From NCBI RefSeq assembly GCF_000230995.2, contig NC_019973.1, positions 1,426,001 through 1,490,000 of the forward strand: a stretch of DNA of 64,000 nucleotides, written 5' to 3'. The DNA comes from Mesorhizobium australicum WSM2073 (GTDB lineage Bacteria; Pseudomonadota; Alphaproteobacteria; Rhizobiales; Rhizobiaceae). Position 1 is the first letter of the stretch; every line of letters starts with the position of its first letter. Both the position numbers and the translations under genes were made by a program. The notes under the pieces are model-generated. The model saw only the letters and a list, made by a program, of their open reading frames with translations, searched no databases and was not told the origin of the DNA. This document shows, in pieces, positions 9,053 to 18,485 of the stretch.

Positions 9053-10482
9053 GACGTAGCCGCAAGGTCAAGATCCTAGCCACAATCGGTCCGGCATCTT
9101 CCTCCGAGGAGATGCTGAAGAAGCTGTTCGAAGCCGGCGCCGATGTGTTCCGCATCAATATGAGCCATACCGATCATGAGCTGATGCGCACGCTGGTCGC
9201 CCGCATCCGCGCGGTCGAGGAAAGAGTTGGCAGGCCGATCGGCATCCTCGCCGACCTGCAAGGCCCGAAGCTGCGCGTCGGCAAGTTCGCCAATGGCAAG
9301 GAAGTCCTGACGCTGGGCCAGATATTCACGCTCGACGACAATCCCGAGCCCGGCACCTCGACAAGGGTCTACCTGCCGCATCCTGAAATCCTGAGCTCGG
9401 TCGAGGCTGGCCATCGCCTCCTGATCGACGACGGCAAGCTCGAACTGAAGGCGGTAAAGAGCGACGGCAAGTCGATCGTCTGCACCGTTATTGCCGGCAC
9501 CACCATTTCCGACAAGAAGGGCGTCAGCCTGCCCGATACCGACCTGCCGGTCGGCGCGCTGACCGAGAAGGACCGCAAGGATCTCGACGCGGTGCTCGCC
9601 ACGGGCGTGGACTGGGTCGCGCTATCCTTCGTGCAGCGGCCGGAAGATCTGGCCGAGGCGCGCAAGATCGCCCGTGGCCGAGCGCTGATCATGGCCAAGA
9701 TCGAAAAGCCGCAGGCCGTGGCCCGGCTGGCCGAGATCATCGAACTGTCCGACGCGCTGATGGTCGCCCGCGGCGATCTCGGCGTCGAAATGCCGTTGGA
9801 AGCGGTGCCCGGCATCCAGAAGCAGATCACGCGCGCCGCGCGCCGCGCCGGCAAGCCGGTGGTGGTCGCCACGCAGATGCTGGAATCGATGATCACCGCC
9901 CCTGTGCCGACCCGCGCCGAAGTGTCCGACGTTTCGATTGCCGTCTTCGAAGGCGCCGACGCGATCATGCTGTCGGCGGAATCGGCAGCGGGCGCCTATC
10001 CGGTCGAGGCGGTGGCGATGATGAACCGCATCGCCGCCAAGGTCGAAACCGATCCGACCTATGCCGGCATCATCAACGCACAGCGTTCGGAGCCGGAAGC
10101 GACCGGCGCCGATGCCATTTCGCTGGCCGCCCGCGAGATCGCCGAGACGCTGAAACTGTCGGCGATCATCACCTACACGGCATCGGGCACCACCGGCCTG
10201 CGCGCCGCGCGCGAGCGTCCGCAGGTGCCGATCATCGCGCTGTCGCCGATCCTCAACACGGCGCGACGGCTGTCGCTTTTGTGGGGCACGCATTGCGTCG
10301 TCTCGCCCGATGCCACCGATCTCGACGACATGGTCAACCGCGCCTGCCGCATCGCGCTGGAAGAAGACTTCGGCAAGCCGGGCGACCGGGTCATCATCAC
10401 CGCAGGCGTGCCGCTGCGGACTCCGGGATCGACCAACATGCTGCGCATCGCCTATGTCGGATCGGAAACAGCCGGCCGGTAG
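9049..10482 (+). CDS. pyk: Pyruvate kinase
   Basis: A 477-residue pyruvate kinase converting phosphoenolpyruvate and ADP to pyruvate and ATP, the last step of glycolysis. Seen: the N-terminal KILATIGPASS, the active-site segment ALIMAKIEKPQAV with its catalytic Lys, the metal and phosphate site VARGDLGVEMP, and ATQMLESM. The C-terminal allosteric domain is complete, and the length is normal. It follows DUF1036 with a four-base overlap. Glycolytic partners (fba, pgk, gap) lie 36-42 kb away in this window, not in the same operon. Confidence 0.97.
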   Translation: MRRSRKVKILATIGPASSSEEMLKKLFEAGADVFRINMSHTDHELMRTLVARIRAVEERVGRPIGILADLQGPKLRVGKFANGKEVLTLGQIFTLDDNPEPGTSTRVYLPHPEILSSVEAGHRLLIDDGKLELKAVKSDGKSIVCTVIAGTTISDKKGVSLPDTDLPVGALTEKDRKDLDAVLATGVDWVALSFVQRPEDLAEARKIARGRALIMAKIEKPQAVARLAEIIELSDALMVARGDLGVEMPLEAVPGIQKQITRAARRAGKPVVVATQMLESMITAPVPTRAEVSDVSIAVFEGADAIMLSAESAAGAYPVEAVAMMNRIAAKVETDPTYAGIINAQRSEPEATGADAISLAAREIAETLKLSAIITYTASGTTGLRAARERPQVPIIALSPILNTARRLSLLWGTHCVVSPDATDLDDMVNRACRIALEEDFGKPGDRVIITAGVPLRTPGSTNMLRIAYVGSETAGR

Positions 10483-10955
10483 TCGGCCGCCAGCGTCGTT
10501 GCAGTCCCCAGCGCTCTTGCCGCGGCTTCCGCGTGGTTTCTTCGCTGGAGAAACCGTCGAGCGCGAGGAATGGGGTCATGCAGATACTGATCCGGGCCGA
10601 GCATCTTTCGCCGGTTGAGCTCGGTCTTATCGAGCAGATCGAAATCGACCTTCGCAATCGCGCAATGCCATCCGGTGTTGCGCGAAGCCCAGCTTCTTTC
10701 ATGGTGTTCGAGCAACCGCTCTCGGGCGCAATAGCCGTGGTAGTCGAAAGCGATCAGGCCGTTCGTCACATAGATATGGTTTCCTGAAAAACCTTCGTCA
10801 GAAATGATCCGTTCGCCGTAAAATCCCTCCAGAGGCGGATGCTTGAGGAAGGTGCCGGCGAGAATGGCGCATGCGCCGTGACCGAAGAAGATGCGATCCG
10901 GCAGCGCCCATCGCTTTTCCGGATTTTTCTTTATGCCGTGTTTCAGGACGTACAT
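10452..10955 (-). CDS. Conserved hypothetical protein, antiparallel to the pyk 3' end
   Basis: A 167-residue frame beginning MYVLKHGIKKNPEKRWAL, with the well-ordered segments RIFFGHGACAILAGTF, ISDEGFSGNHIYVTNGLIAF and WHCAIAKVDFDLL. It looks like a real globular protein rather than a shadow: its first part lies in otherwise non-coding DNA and its composition is balanced. The last 31 bases overlap the 3' end of pyk on the opposite strand. The start is uncertain because the frame stays open upstream. No function is recognised. Confidence 0.6.
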   Translation of the reverse strand: MYVLKHGIKKNPEKRWALPDRIFFGHGACAILAGTFLKHPPLEGFYGERIISDEGFSGNHIYVTNGLIAFDYHGYCARERLLEHHERSWASRNTGWHCAIAKVDFDLLDKTELNRRKMLGPDQYLHDPIPRARRFLQRRNHAEAAARALGTATTLAADYRPAVSDPT

Positions 10956-11007
10956 GCCGCTCTGATCCCAATGGCGGGCTGCGATAGCCGTTTTCGGATG
11001 GCACGCA

Positions 11008-12075
11008 TCAGGTCGGCGCGAGCTCCGCTTCAGGTTCCTTGATGTCGGCGCATTTGCCCGTGCCATATGTGTCGCTGGCAATCCGTGCCTCCACCGTCCT
11101 GGCGATTGCTTCCAGATCGATATCCTTGCCGCCGACTTTCTCGATGGCGCCGACGACGAGGTCGGAAGCGATCCAGTCCGGCTTATGACCGAGATTATGC
11201 ACCCAGACGAGCTCGGCACCCGGGATGTCGCGCACCAGGCCGACGGAGTGGATCCGGGCATAGACGACCTTGTCGCGGTCGCCGGAGATGACCACGGTCG
11301 GGGCCGTGATCTCTTTGTAGTGCGGTGCGGCGGCGAGCGCATAGCGATAGAGGCCGGCAACGTCGGTGGCGTTGGCGCGAAAGGCCGACGGCCTCAGCAC
11401 CAGCGGGATCGAGGTTGCGGCGAGATAGTTGTCGGGCACCTTGTTGGGTGAGAAGACGCAGGTCGTGGCGTCCGCCATCCACAGCGTCCCGGCAGGATAG
11501 GTCAGCGTCTCGGAAAACAGCCGGCCGATCACCGGAATGGTGGTCAGGTCGTAGTACCAGGACGTCGCGCCGCCCGGCCAGGGATGGGTCGCCGGCGCCA
11601 GGAAGACCAGCCCGAGCGTCTTGTCCGCATGCTCGCGGCCGAAAGCCGCCGTCACCACGCCGCCGAAAGAATGGCCGACGATGATTGCCTTCTTGATGCC
11701 GAGACGGTCCATCAGGGCGGCGATGGTTGCGGCTTGCGCCGATGGGTCCTCATTGTTGCCTGGACCGCGGCCGGACCAGCCAAAACCAGGCCGGTCGAAG
11801 AACAGCATTTCGGCACGGCCTTCAAGCAGCGGCCTGAGGGGCAGCATCTGGTCTTTCAAATTGGCGCTGGCGCCATGGATGAAGACGATCGGCGGCAGAT
11901 CCGCACTGGCTGGGGCGGGGAGGTGGACGTAGTGGATGCGAGCACCGTCGATGTCGGCGAAAGCGCCGACCGATGGACCGCGGCGCTCGATCAGCCACGA
12001 GCCGGCGCGGGTGACGCCGACAAGGGCAAGGACAAGCGCCATCAGGAAGGCGAGCGCGGCATAGATCAGGTTCAT
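11008..12075 (-). CDS. Membrane-anchored alpha/beta hydrolase
   Basis: A 355-residue protein with an N-terminal membrane anchor (IYAALAFLMALVLALVGV) and an alpha/beta hydrolase domain. The oxyanion segment is PIVFIHGASANLKDQ, the nucleophile elbow GHSFGG, the acid in VISGDRDKV and the His in VHNLGHKPDW, so the triad is complete. Similar proteins are annotated as epoxide hydrolase-like or lipase-like. It lies upstream of the hypothetical gene ending at 10452 and may be transcribed with it. The substrate is unknown. Confidence 0.85.
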   Translation of the reverse strand: MNLIYAALAFLMALVLALVGVTRAGSWLIERRGPSVGAFADIDGARIHYVHLPAPASADLPPIVFIHGASANLKDQMLPLRPLLEGRAEMLFFDRPGFGWSGRGPGNNEDPSAQAATIAALMDRLGIKKAIIVGHSFGGVVTAAFGREHADKTLGLVFLAPATHPWPGGATSWYYDLTTIPVIGRLFSETLTYPAGTLWMADATTCVFSPNKVPDNYLAATSIPLVLRPSAFRANATDVAGLYRYALAAAPHYKEITAPTVVISGDRDKVVYARIHSVGLVRDIPGAELVWVHNLGHKPDWIASDLVVGAIEKVGGKDIDLEAIARTVEARIASDTYGTGKCADIKEPEAELAPT

Positions 12076-12162
12076 GCGGGGATATACGGGAATGGAGGGG
12101 GATAAGTTGTGGGGCAGTAGGGCTGGCTCCAGCGCCAGCGCCTAATGGCTATTCCTGATCTA

Positions 12163-12810
12163 TCAAATGCCTTCGCCGGCAAGCTCTTCCGACAGGGTCG
12201 CGACCTGGTTCTGGGCGCTGCGCATCATCGGGTAGATGGCCAGCACCTTCTGCCAGGCCTCGAGCGCCGATTGCTTGTGGCCGGTCTCGGCCATGATCTG
12301 GGCCAGGCCCGACAGCGCGCCAAAATGGCGTGGCTCGAGCTGCAGCGTGCGGTCGATGTCGGCCATCGACTTGCCGTAGTTCTTCATCATGAAATGCACG
12401 GTGGCGCGACGGTTCCAGCCTTCGGCGTAGCTAGGCTGCAAGGTCACCACCTGGTCCAGGAAATCGAGCGCGACGTCGAACTTCTGATCATTCATCGCCT
12501 TTTGCGACCACTGCATCATCAGGTCGATCGAGGCGCTGCCGGACTGGAACCATTCGTTCCAGATGCTGCCGGCAATGCGCTCGGCGGCCTTTTCGTTGCG
12601 CTCGCGCTTCAGGTCGGAGAACAACTTGTCGAGCCGGGCCTGTTTCGTCATCGGCGCGGCCGGAGTGTCCGGAGCCGCTGGCTGGGCATCGGCGGGCGCC
12701 GGCTGACCATCCGCGGCCGCCACCGCGATCGGCCGATCACCGGCTTGGGCCGGCAGGGAGATGACGCCGGAAACCAGCAAAGTCGTCAAGAATACAAAAA
12801 GAATCCGCAT
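12163..12810 (-). CDS. Periplasmic TPR protein
   Basis: A 215-residue protein with a signal peptide (MRILFVFLTTLLVSGVISLP, cleavage near AQA) followed by a Pro/Ala-rich linker. At least two tetratricopeptide repeats follow in the C-terminal half (for example FLDQVVTLQPSYAEGWNRRA and LQLEPRHFGALSGLAQI). TPR proteins act as scaffolds, and no enzyme motif is present. It is monocistronic by spacing (87 bases to the hydrolase gene downstream). Function unknown. Confidence 0.85.
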   Translation of the reverse strand: MRILFVFLTTLLVSGVISLPAQAGDRPIAVAAADGQPAPADAQPAAPDTPAAPMTKQARLDKLFSDLKRERNEKAAERIAGSIWNEWFQSGSASIDLMMQWSQKAMNDQKFDVALDFLDQVVTLQPSYAEGWNRRATVHFMMKNYGKSMADIDRTLQLEPRHFGALSGLAQIMAETGHKQSALEAWQKVLAIYPMMRSAQNQVATLSEELAGEGI

Positions 12811-12919
12811 CGCCCGAGTTTAATCCCGGGCGGCGGAACATCAAAGTGATTTTAGCGTGGGAAGGTCGGCTGGCCGACAAGCATCAGTGGGCGGAGACGA
12901 GAAGCCTCCGGCCGAAAAC

Positions 12920-13045
12920 TCAACCCTGGCGCGCCTTGTAGCGCGGGGCGGTCTTGTTGATGATGTAAACGCGGCCCTTGCGGCGAACCAGCTGGTTGTC
13001 GCGGTGACGCGCCTTCAACGCCTTGAGCGAATTCTTGATCTTCAT
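12920..13045 (-). CDS. rpmJ: 50S ribosomal protein L36 (Cys-free paralogue type)
   Basis: A 41-residue basic protein, [20 protein letters not shown] followed by [11 protein letters not shown] and ending KARQG. This is the L36 type without the zinc-binding CxxC motifs (YkgO-like), which is usual in alphaproteobacteria. An AGGCA site precedes the ATG. A strong hairpin lies in its leader at 13089-13112. Confidence 0.95.
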   Translation of the reverse strand: MKIKNSLKALKARHRDNQLVRRKGRVYIINKTAPRYKARQG

Positions 13046-13088
13046 GGTCTTGCCTGTCGGTCTGGACCCGGTTCGGGGTCGAATTTTT

Positions 13089-13112
13089 AAGGCGCGCCAG
13101 AAGACGCGCCTT
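13089..13112. promoter_or_regulatory. Leader hairpin upstream of the L36 gene
   Basis: An 8-bp perfect stem (AAGGCGCG with CGCGCCTT) and an 8-base loop sit 44 bases before the L36 start. The right flank is TTTTG, and on the other strand AAAAATTC follows, so it could be a weak plus-strand terminator or part of the L36 leader. Confidence 0.4.
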
Positions 13113-13287
13113 TTGAACGGTGGGTGGCTCATAAACGAGGAGACTTGCCCATGTCAACCGTAAGTCAACCGCAAGCGCGCTCCGCGTCCCGATATCATCA
13201 AATATCCGCCATGTCGGCCCCGTGGCATTGCGCGGCCATGAGCCGGCTGGGATGATGTCGTCCATCGCAAGCGATTTGGGAACGACC

Positions 13288-13707
13288 ATGCGCCGAATAT
13301 TCCTCTCCTCCTGCCTCGTCATCCTGGCGGCGAGCTCGGCTGCCCGAGGGCAAGAATGCGACCGCTCCGACGACAGCCAGCAGATGATGAATATCTGTGC
13401 CGGCGAGGACTATCAGGCGGCCGACGCCAGGCTCAATGCGGCCTATCAGGCGCTGATTGGCTCCGATGATGCCGACGGCAAGAGATTGCTTCAGGTGGCA
13501 CAACGCGCCTGGATCAGCTTCCGGGATGCCGAATGCGCGCATAACACCGCCGCCAGCCAGGGCGGGTCCATCCATGCGATGGAGGTCTCGCAATGCCTGA
13601 CCAGGCTGACCAATGATCGCATCAAGCAGCTCGCCGCCTCCGCCAATTGCGAGGAAGGCGACGCAAGTTGCGCCAGCCCCGACGCGGACAGCGACGAGGT
13701 GCAATAG
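13288..13707 (+). CDS. LprI-like (DUF1311) lysozyme inhibitor-type periplasmic protein
   Basis: A 139-residue protein with a signal peptide (MRRIFLSSCLVILAASSAAR). The mature part has paired Cys (QECDRSDDSQQMMNICAGED, and later ECAHNTAAS and SQCLTRLTNDR) and the AQRAWISFRDAEC segment typical of the LprI/DUF1311 domain, found in some lysozyme inhibitors. An upstream ATG at 13222 would add residues before the signal peptide, so the later start is preferred. The gene converges with purK twelve bases away. Confidence 0.8.
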   Translation: MRRIFLSSCLVILAASSAARGQECDRSDDSQQMMNICAGEDYQAADARLNAAYQALIGSDDADGKRLLQVAQRAWISFRDAECAHNTAASQGGSIHAMEVSQCLTRLTNDRIKQLAASANCEEGDASCASPDADSDEVQ

Positions 13708-13719
13708 GCGTGTCTGGTA

Positions 13720-14796
13720 TCAGCCGCGGCGGCTGATGCGGGTGAAATGACCCATCTTGCGACCGGGCCGGGCCTCGGCCTTGCCGTAGAGGTGCAGCAT
13801 CAGGTCGGGTTCGGCGAGCAAGGCGGGAACGCGCAGCACGTCGTCGCCGATCAGGTTCTCCATCACGCAATCGGAATGACGGTTCGAGCTTCCCAATGGC
13901 AGGCCGGCAATGGCGCGGATATGTTGCTCGAACTGCGAAACGATGCAGGCGGCTTCGGTCCAATGGCCGGAATTGTGGACGCGGGGCGCGATCTCGTTGG
14001 CCAGCAGGGAGCCGTCGGCCGGTACGAAGAACTCGACACCGATGACGCCGACATAGTCGAGCGCCGACAGGATTTTCGTCGCCGCGTCTTTCGCGTCCCG
14101 CGCGGTCGCCGGCGCAACGCCGGCCGGCAAGGTCGATGTGTGCAGAATACCGTCGCGGTGCACATTCCAGGCTGGATCGTAGGCGGCGACAGTGCCGTCC
14201 AGCCCTCGCGCGGCGATGACGGAAATCTCGCGCTCGAACTGCACGAAGCTTTCCAGGATCAGCGGCACATTGCCCATCCCCTCGCAGGTGCCGGCGAAAC
14301 CGCCGGCTTCCATGTTGCGGAAGACGCGCTGGCCCTTGCCGTCGTAACCCATTCGCCGCGTCTTCAGGATGCCGCTGCCGCCGAAGGCCTTCAGCGCCGC
14401 CGCCAGCTCGTCGTCGGTGTCGACTTGATGGAACGCGGCGGTGGCGATGCCGATGCCGTTGAGGAATGTCTTTTCGCTCACCCGGTCCTGCGCCACGTCA
14501 AGCGCCCGCGGCGGCGGATAGACCGGCACTTTGGCGGCAAGCGCGGTTGCGGCGGCGACCGGCACGTTCTCGAACTCGTAGGTGACGACGGCGCTTGCAG
14601 CCGCCAGTTCGGCAAGTGCTGCCGGATCGTCATAGGCGGCCGTAATCTGCCGGTTGGCGACCTGTGCCGCCGGGCAATCCGGTTGAGGCTCCAGCACGAT
14701 GGTGCGATAGCCGAGCCGGGCGGCGGCCATTGCCAGCATGCGGCCAAGCTGGCCGCCGCCAATGATGCCGATGGTCGATCCGGCGGGCAGGCTCAC
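13720..14796 (-). CDS. purK: 5-(carboxyamino)imidazole ribonucleotide synthase
   Basis: A 358-residue ATP-grasp enzyme that carboxylates AIR to N5-CAIR in purine synthesis. Seen: [16 protein letters not shown] at the N terminus, the ATP-grasp core ([18 protein letters not shown]) and the segment [17 protein letters not shown]. The start is GTG at 14796-14794, overlapping the purE stop as GTGA. The frame stays open upstream across purE, but that part is a shadow. The two genes are translationally coupled. Confidence 0.95.
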   Translation of the reverse strand: MSLPAGSTIGIIGGGQLGRMLAMAAARLGYRTIVLEPQPDCPAAQVANRQITAAYDDPAALAELAAASAVVTYEFENVPVAAATALAAKVPVYPPPRALDVAQDRVSEKTFLNGIGIATAAFHQVDTDDELAAALKAFGGSGILKTRRMGYDGKGQRVFRNMEAGGFAGTCEGMGNVPLILESFVQFEREISVIAARGLDGTVAAYDPAWNVHRDGILHTSTLPAGVAPATARDAKDAATKILSALDYVGVIGVEFFVPADGSLLANEIAPRVHNSGHWTEAACIVSQFEQHIRAIAGLPLGSSNRHSDCVMENLIGDDVLRVPALLAEPDLMLHLYGKAEARPGRKMGHFTRISRRG

Positions 14797-15311
14797 GGCG
14801 TATCCGTCGGTTCGGCCGCGACCTTGGCGGTCTGCGAGGCGCGCCAGGCATCGAGGCGCTGGGCAAGCTTGTCGTCGTTGAGCGCCAGCACGGCGGCGGC
14901 CAGCAGGGCGGCGTTGGCCGCACCAGCCTTGCCGATGGCCAGCGTTCCCACAGGAATGCCGGCCGGCATCTGGACGATCGAGAGCAGCGAATCCTGGCCC
15001 GACAGCGCCTTCGATTCCACCGGCACGCCGAACACCGGCAGTGGTGTCATCGCCGCCGTCATGCCGGGCAGATGCGCGGCGCCGCCGGCGCCGGCGATGA
15101 TGACCTTGTAGCCGGCGGCCTTGGCGCCTTTGGCGAATTCGTAAAGCCGGTCGGGCGTGCGGTGCGCCGAGATGATCAGCCGTTCGTGGGGCACACCAAG
15201 CGCCTCCAGCGTCTCCGCTGCCTGGCGCATCGTCGCCCAATCGGATTGGCTGCCCATGATGATGGCGACGTCGGCGCGTTGATCGTCCAAGCTTCTGCTC
15301 CCCGGCGACAA
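14793..15311 (-). CDS. purE: 5-(carboxyamino)imidazole ribonucleotide mutase
   Basis: A 172-residue mutase converting N5-CAIR to CAIR, directly upstream of purK. The signature [16 protein letters not shown] and the loop [14 protein letters not shown], with its catalytic His, are both present, as is [14 protein letters not shown]. The length fits class I PurE. The first residues ([11 protein letters not shown]) are a short, variable lead. Confidence 0.95.
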   Translation of the reverse strand: MSPGSRSLDDQRADVAIIMGSQSDWATMRQAAETLEALGVPHERLIISAHRTPDRLYEFAKGAKAAGYKVIIAGAGGAAHLPGMTAAMTPLPVFGVPVESKALSGQDSLLSIVQMPAGIPVGTLAIGKAGAANAALLAAAVLALNDDKLAQRLDAWRASQTAKVAAEPTDTP

Positions 15312-15389
15312 AGGCGCGCCTTAGCGGAATTCGCGCGGGGCCGCAAGGATTTCAGGCCATCGGCGAGATGCCGACGGCCATATTCCGGC

Positions 15390-16301
15390 TCATGCCGCCG
15401 CCTTGCGGAAGCGAGCGACGAAGTCGTCGAGCTCGGGGCGCTCCATGTCGGAGATCGCCCAATAGGAGAAGGCGCCGTCGCTCCAGTGCACCATCGAAAA
15501 GCCGCCGGAGGAAAGATCGTCCGGCTGGGTGGTCTTGCCGCCCTGCTGCGGTTCGGCGACCAGGGTGATCAGGTGCTCGCGGTGGCGGTAGACCAGTGCC
15601 GGTACCGGCCGGCCCGATATCACCTCGACCCGGCCGCCGATGAGGGCGAAACCCTCCTGGGCAAGATCCGGCGCCGGCGGCGAGACGCCGATGCGGGCGT
15701 CCAGCCACGGTTTGACCGTATGGCGGTCGGAGGAGACGATGTCGATCGGGCTCGCGGCGAGCAGGCTGCGGCGATGGCCGCTGGCGACGGCCGCGGCCAA
15801 GCCGTCTTCGGCGCCGTTGAACATTACCCATTGCGTTGCGCCGCTGGCCAGCACCGCGCTGATCATGATCGATGCCGCCATGGCGCGCCAGTCGAACGAG
15901 CCGAAGCGGCTTGCCCTCGGCGATCTCCGCGCCAGCGAAGGACGCGTCCCGGCTTCACGCCGCTGGCCGACGCCAGCGCCGGCAATCAAGCCCGGCAGCG
16001 CCGACGGCGTGCCGCGCTGCGGCTCTGCTGCCTCGGCTGTCGCCGGCTGCTCGGTGCTGGCCATGCCGATCGCCGCGATGCGGGCCCGAAAGGCGTCGCT
16101 CACGTCGGGGCGCGGCAAGCGGCTGACCGCGCCTCGCAAGGCAAGGATGCGGGCATGTTCGGCGGCAAGCCGGGGATCGGCGGCGATGCGACGCTCCACC
16201 GCAAGGGCCGCCGCCGCATCAAGCTCGCCATCAACAAGGGCGTGGATCATCAGTCTGACACCTTCGGGATCATTGGGCAGTCCATCGTCATGGCCGGTCA
16301 T
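15390..16301 (-). CDS. Membrane anti-sigma factor for the adjacent ECF sigma
   Basis: A 303-residue protein overlapping the sigma gene stop by four bases (ATGA). The N-terminal cytoplasmic part (LMIHALVDGELDAAAALAVE, then RRIAADPRLAAEHA) is the short helical anti-sigma pattern; no HxxxCxxC zinc motif is seen. A TM helix lies near residues 140-160 (MAASIMISAVLASGATQWV), followed by a C-terminal extracytoplasmic domain of about 140 residues. Cell-envelope stress could release the sigma factor through this domain, as in other such pairs; the signal is unknown. Confidence 0.85.
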   Translation of the reverse strand: MTGHDDGLPNDPEGVRLMIHALVDGELDAAAALAVERRIAADPRLAAEHARILALRGAVSRLPRPDVSDAFRARIAAIGMASTEQPATAEAAEPQRGTPSALPGLIAGAGVGQRREAGTRPSLARRSPRASRFGSFDWRAMAASIMISAVLASGATQWVMFNGAEDGLAAAVASGHRRSLLAASPIDIVSSDRHTVKPWLDARIGVSPPAPDLAQEGFALIGGRVEVISGRPVPALVYRHREHLITLVAEPQQGGKTTQPDDLSSGGFSMVHWSDGAFSYWAISDMERPELDDFVARFRKAAA

Positions 16302-16969
16302 GGCGCTCTCCCCAGTTCGGACGCCAGCAGGCCGCGGGCGCGGGCCAGCCTGGACATCACCGTACCCATCGGCACGTCGAGCATGGCCGCTATCTCGCGA
16401 TAGCTGAGGCCGTTGATGTCGCGCAGCACCAGCGTTTCGCGAAACGGCTGCGGCAGGGCAGCGATCGCAGCCTCCAGTGCCGCCGTGTCGGCCCTGGCGA
16501 TCAGGCTCGCTTCCGGACCATCCTCGTCCGGCAGGCTGGTGCCATGGGCGGCCGCCATGTCGTCGAGATCGCCGAGGTCGCCGACGGCCATCATGCCGCG
16601 CGGCCGGTTGCGCGCCATCCAGGTGTAGGAGGTGTTGCGCACGATGGTGAGCAGCCAGGCACGCGCATTGCCGCCGGCGTAGCCTGATATGCCGGCATGC
16701 GCCTTGATGCAGGCGTCCTGAACGACATCCTCGGCGTCGGCGGCATTGCCGGTCAGCCAGCGGGCAAGCGCCAGCGCGTCGCCGAGATGCGGCAGCACTA
16801 CGTCGTTGAAACGCTCTGCCAGGGCCCTGTCGCTCAAAGCAGCACCATGATCCTCTCCGGAGCGGACAGGCCGTGCCGCCTCAAGATGCGACAGCGATTT
16901 TGCCTGGCTTGCAGGAGCAAAGCCCCCGGAAACGGGCAAAGTCGTCTGCCTTGCTGAAAGTGAATTCAT
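16298..16969 (-). CDS. ECF RNA polymerase sigma factor
   Basis: A 223-residue sigma-70 family protein with a region 2 segment (ALARWLTGNAADAEDVVQDA, then CIKAH) and a region 4 HTH (ALPQPFRETLVLRDINGLSY, then REIAAMLDVPMGTVMSRLARAR). ATG 16969 is chosen; an upstream TTG would add six residues. The long N-terminal lead of about 45 residues is unusual for an ECF protein. The gene is followed by its anti-sigma gene in a coupled pair. No clear target promoter is visible. Confidence 0.9.
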   Translation of the reverse strand: MNSLSARQTTLPVSGGFAPASQAKSLSHLEAARPVRSGEDHGAALSDRALAERFNDVVLPHLGDALALARWLTGNAADAEDVVQDACIKAHAGISGYAGGNARAWLLTIVRNTSYTWMARNRPRGMMAVGDLGDLDDMAAAHGTSLPDEDGPEASLIARADTAALEAAIAALPQPFRETLVLRDINGLSYREIAAMLDVPMGTVMSRLARARGLLASELGRAP

Positions 16970-16985
16970 CTGCGTCACCAGTGTC

Positions 16986-17036
16986 AAGCGCTATGAAAGG
17001 AGGGGCGCTATGAAAAGGAGGGGCGCCATGGAGAAG
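16986..17036. repeat. Short tandem repeat upstream of the ECF sigma gene
   Basis: The unit GCGCTATGAAAGGAGGGGCGC occurs twice in tandem with a one-base A insertion in the second copy. It lies just upstream of the sigma gene on the opposite strand, so it falls in its promoter or leader. Confidence 0.5.
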
Positions 17037-17123
17037 GGATTGATGACGATCATGCTCGGCAGCGCATGACGGCGGCTGACGCCGCAGCCGTGTTCGCTGT
17101 GCTCGCGATGATGGGGCATGCCA

Positions 17124-17161
17124 GTCTCCTCAACGCCAGCCGTGGCGTATGTCGAGGAGAC
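17124..17161. repeat. Intergenic inverted repeat with a nested stem
   Basis: GTCTCCTC at 17124-17131 pairs with GAGGAGAC at 17154-17161, and inside it ACGCCA pairs with TGGCGT. No T run follows on either strand, so it is not a standard terminator. The 17.0-17.25 kb spacer holds no credible gene. Confidence 0.55.
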
Positions 17162-17254
17162 TTGTTGAAGAGAGGATTTATTCCCGCGTGGGCAAATTCC
17201 GGCTGTTCACAGTCGCGTGATCAGCCGATGCCTTCGGCATGGTCGGTTTAGCGA

Positions 17255-18460
17255 TCAATCCGGCCAGCGCAAGACGCCTGACGAATCCTTGCGGGCGACC
17301 TTCATCGCGTCGGCCGGGCGCTCCTTCGCCGTCAGCACGGCGCGCAGACGTTCGGCGACAATCTCCGCCTCGCCGGGGTGAAGGTTGCAGGGGTCGAGGA
17401 AGAAATGGCCGCGCTCGACCTCGTGGTTGCGCACGATGATCGGCGGCGAGCCGGCGGCAAGGGCCGAGGCAAGACCGGCGGCGGTGAAGCGGCTCTCCGG
17501 CGTGACGAATATCTGCAGCCGGTCGAGCGGATTGGCGGTGGGGTCGGGAATGATGATGGCGGCGATGCCGGGCAGTCCCTGCAGCGCGTCCTTCCACAGG
17601 TTCAGTGCTGCTTCCTCGCGCCGGCGGATGCCGGCATGGTCGCGCTTCTCCCAGGCTTCGAGTGCCGCCATGGTGCCGGCGATGCTTTCCTTGCCGACCT
17701 TCATGGCGCGCGCAACGCCGCGGTTCTGCAGATAGGCGGCCCGCACCAGATCCTTGCGGCCGGTGACGATGCCGCTGGTCGGCCCGCTCAGGAATTTATG
17801 GCCGCTGTAGATGACGACATCGGCGCCGCGCGCCAGAAAACCGCGCAGATCATACTCGGACGCGGCGTCGACGATCACCGGCACGCCCTTGGCGTGGCAG
17901 ATATCGCCGAATTCCTCCAGCGACAGCATGCCGTATTGCACCGTGTGGTGGGCCACGACGTAGAGGGCCGCCGCCGTGCGCTCGTTGATCGCCTCGCTTA
18001 CATGATAGTCCTGGGTCACGCTGACCGTGCCGGCGGGCACCACCCTGGCGCCGGCGACGCGGACCGACTGGTCGATCGGGGCGCCGTAATTGACGATGTG
18101 GCCGAGCTGGATGACGACCTCCGACTTGAGGTCGCCAGTGTCGTCGGGCAGGCGCTCGATGGCGAGCAGGCTGGTTCCGGTCATCGCACCGGCGATCGCC
18201 ATGGTGATGCCGCTGGCGCAGCAGGCGGTGATGAAGCCGGCCTCGCCGCCGGTGAGGCGTGCGACGACCGTGCTCGCGGCGCGCTGCAGATCGTCCATTT
18301 CCACCCATTGCGAGGCCATTTCAGCCATGGCGGAGATCGCTTCCGGGACGATGATCGAGGCGCCGAGCGCGGTCATGGTGCCCGAGACGTTGATGATCGG
18401 CCGCAATCCCAGCCGTTCGCGGATGGTGGTGTTGGAGCCGGTGTCGGAAGAGGTTTTCAT
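17255..18460 (-). CDS. SelA-fold PLP-dependent enzyme (amino-acid or amino-sugar lyase-like)
   Basis: A 401-residue fold-type I PLP protein of the SelA/DgaE-like group. The N-terminal [18 protein letters not shown] and the PLP-lysine segment [20 protein letters not shown] are diagnostic. Relatives include selenium transferase-like proteins and D-glucosaminate-6-phosphate ammonia-lyase. The frame stays open upstream across RidA, but ATG 18460 gives the usual start. It is the last gene of a unit with RidA and an ABC transporter. Inferred role: beta-elimination or deamination of the imported substrate, with RidA clearing the enamine. Confidence 0.85.
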   Translation of the reverse strand: MKTSSDTGSNTTIRERLGLRPIINVSGTMTALGASIIVPEAISAMAEMASQWVEMDDLQRAASTVVARLTGGEAGFITACCASGITMAIAGAMTGTSLLAIERLPDDTGDLKSEVVIQLGHIVNYGAPIDQSVRVAGARVVPAGTVSVTQDYHVSEAINERTAAALYVVAHHTVQYGMLSLEEFGDICHAKGVPVIVDAASEYDLRGFLARGADVVIYSGHKFLSGPTSGIVTGRKDLVRAAYLQNRGVARAMKVGKESIAGTMAALEAWEKRDHAGIRRREEAALNLWKDALQGLPGIAAIIIPDPTANPLDRLQIFVTPESRFTAAGLASALAAGSPPIIVRNHEVERGHFFLDPCNLHPGEAEIVAERLRAVLTAKERPADAMKVARKDSSGVLRWPD

Positions 18461-18485
18461 GTGAGCTAATCCCGTGGGTGGCAGG

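Noticed and set aside
13747..15111. A 454-codon plus-strand frame
   Set aside because: Antisense shadow of purK and purE; low-complexity composition and no start signal.
17027..17070. Mini-frame starting ATGGAGAAGGG
   Set aside because: Only thirteen codons, lying over the tandem repeat; not credible.
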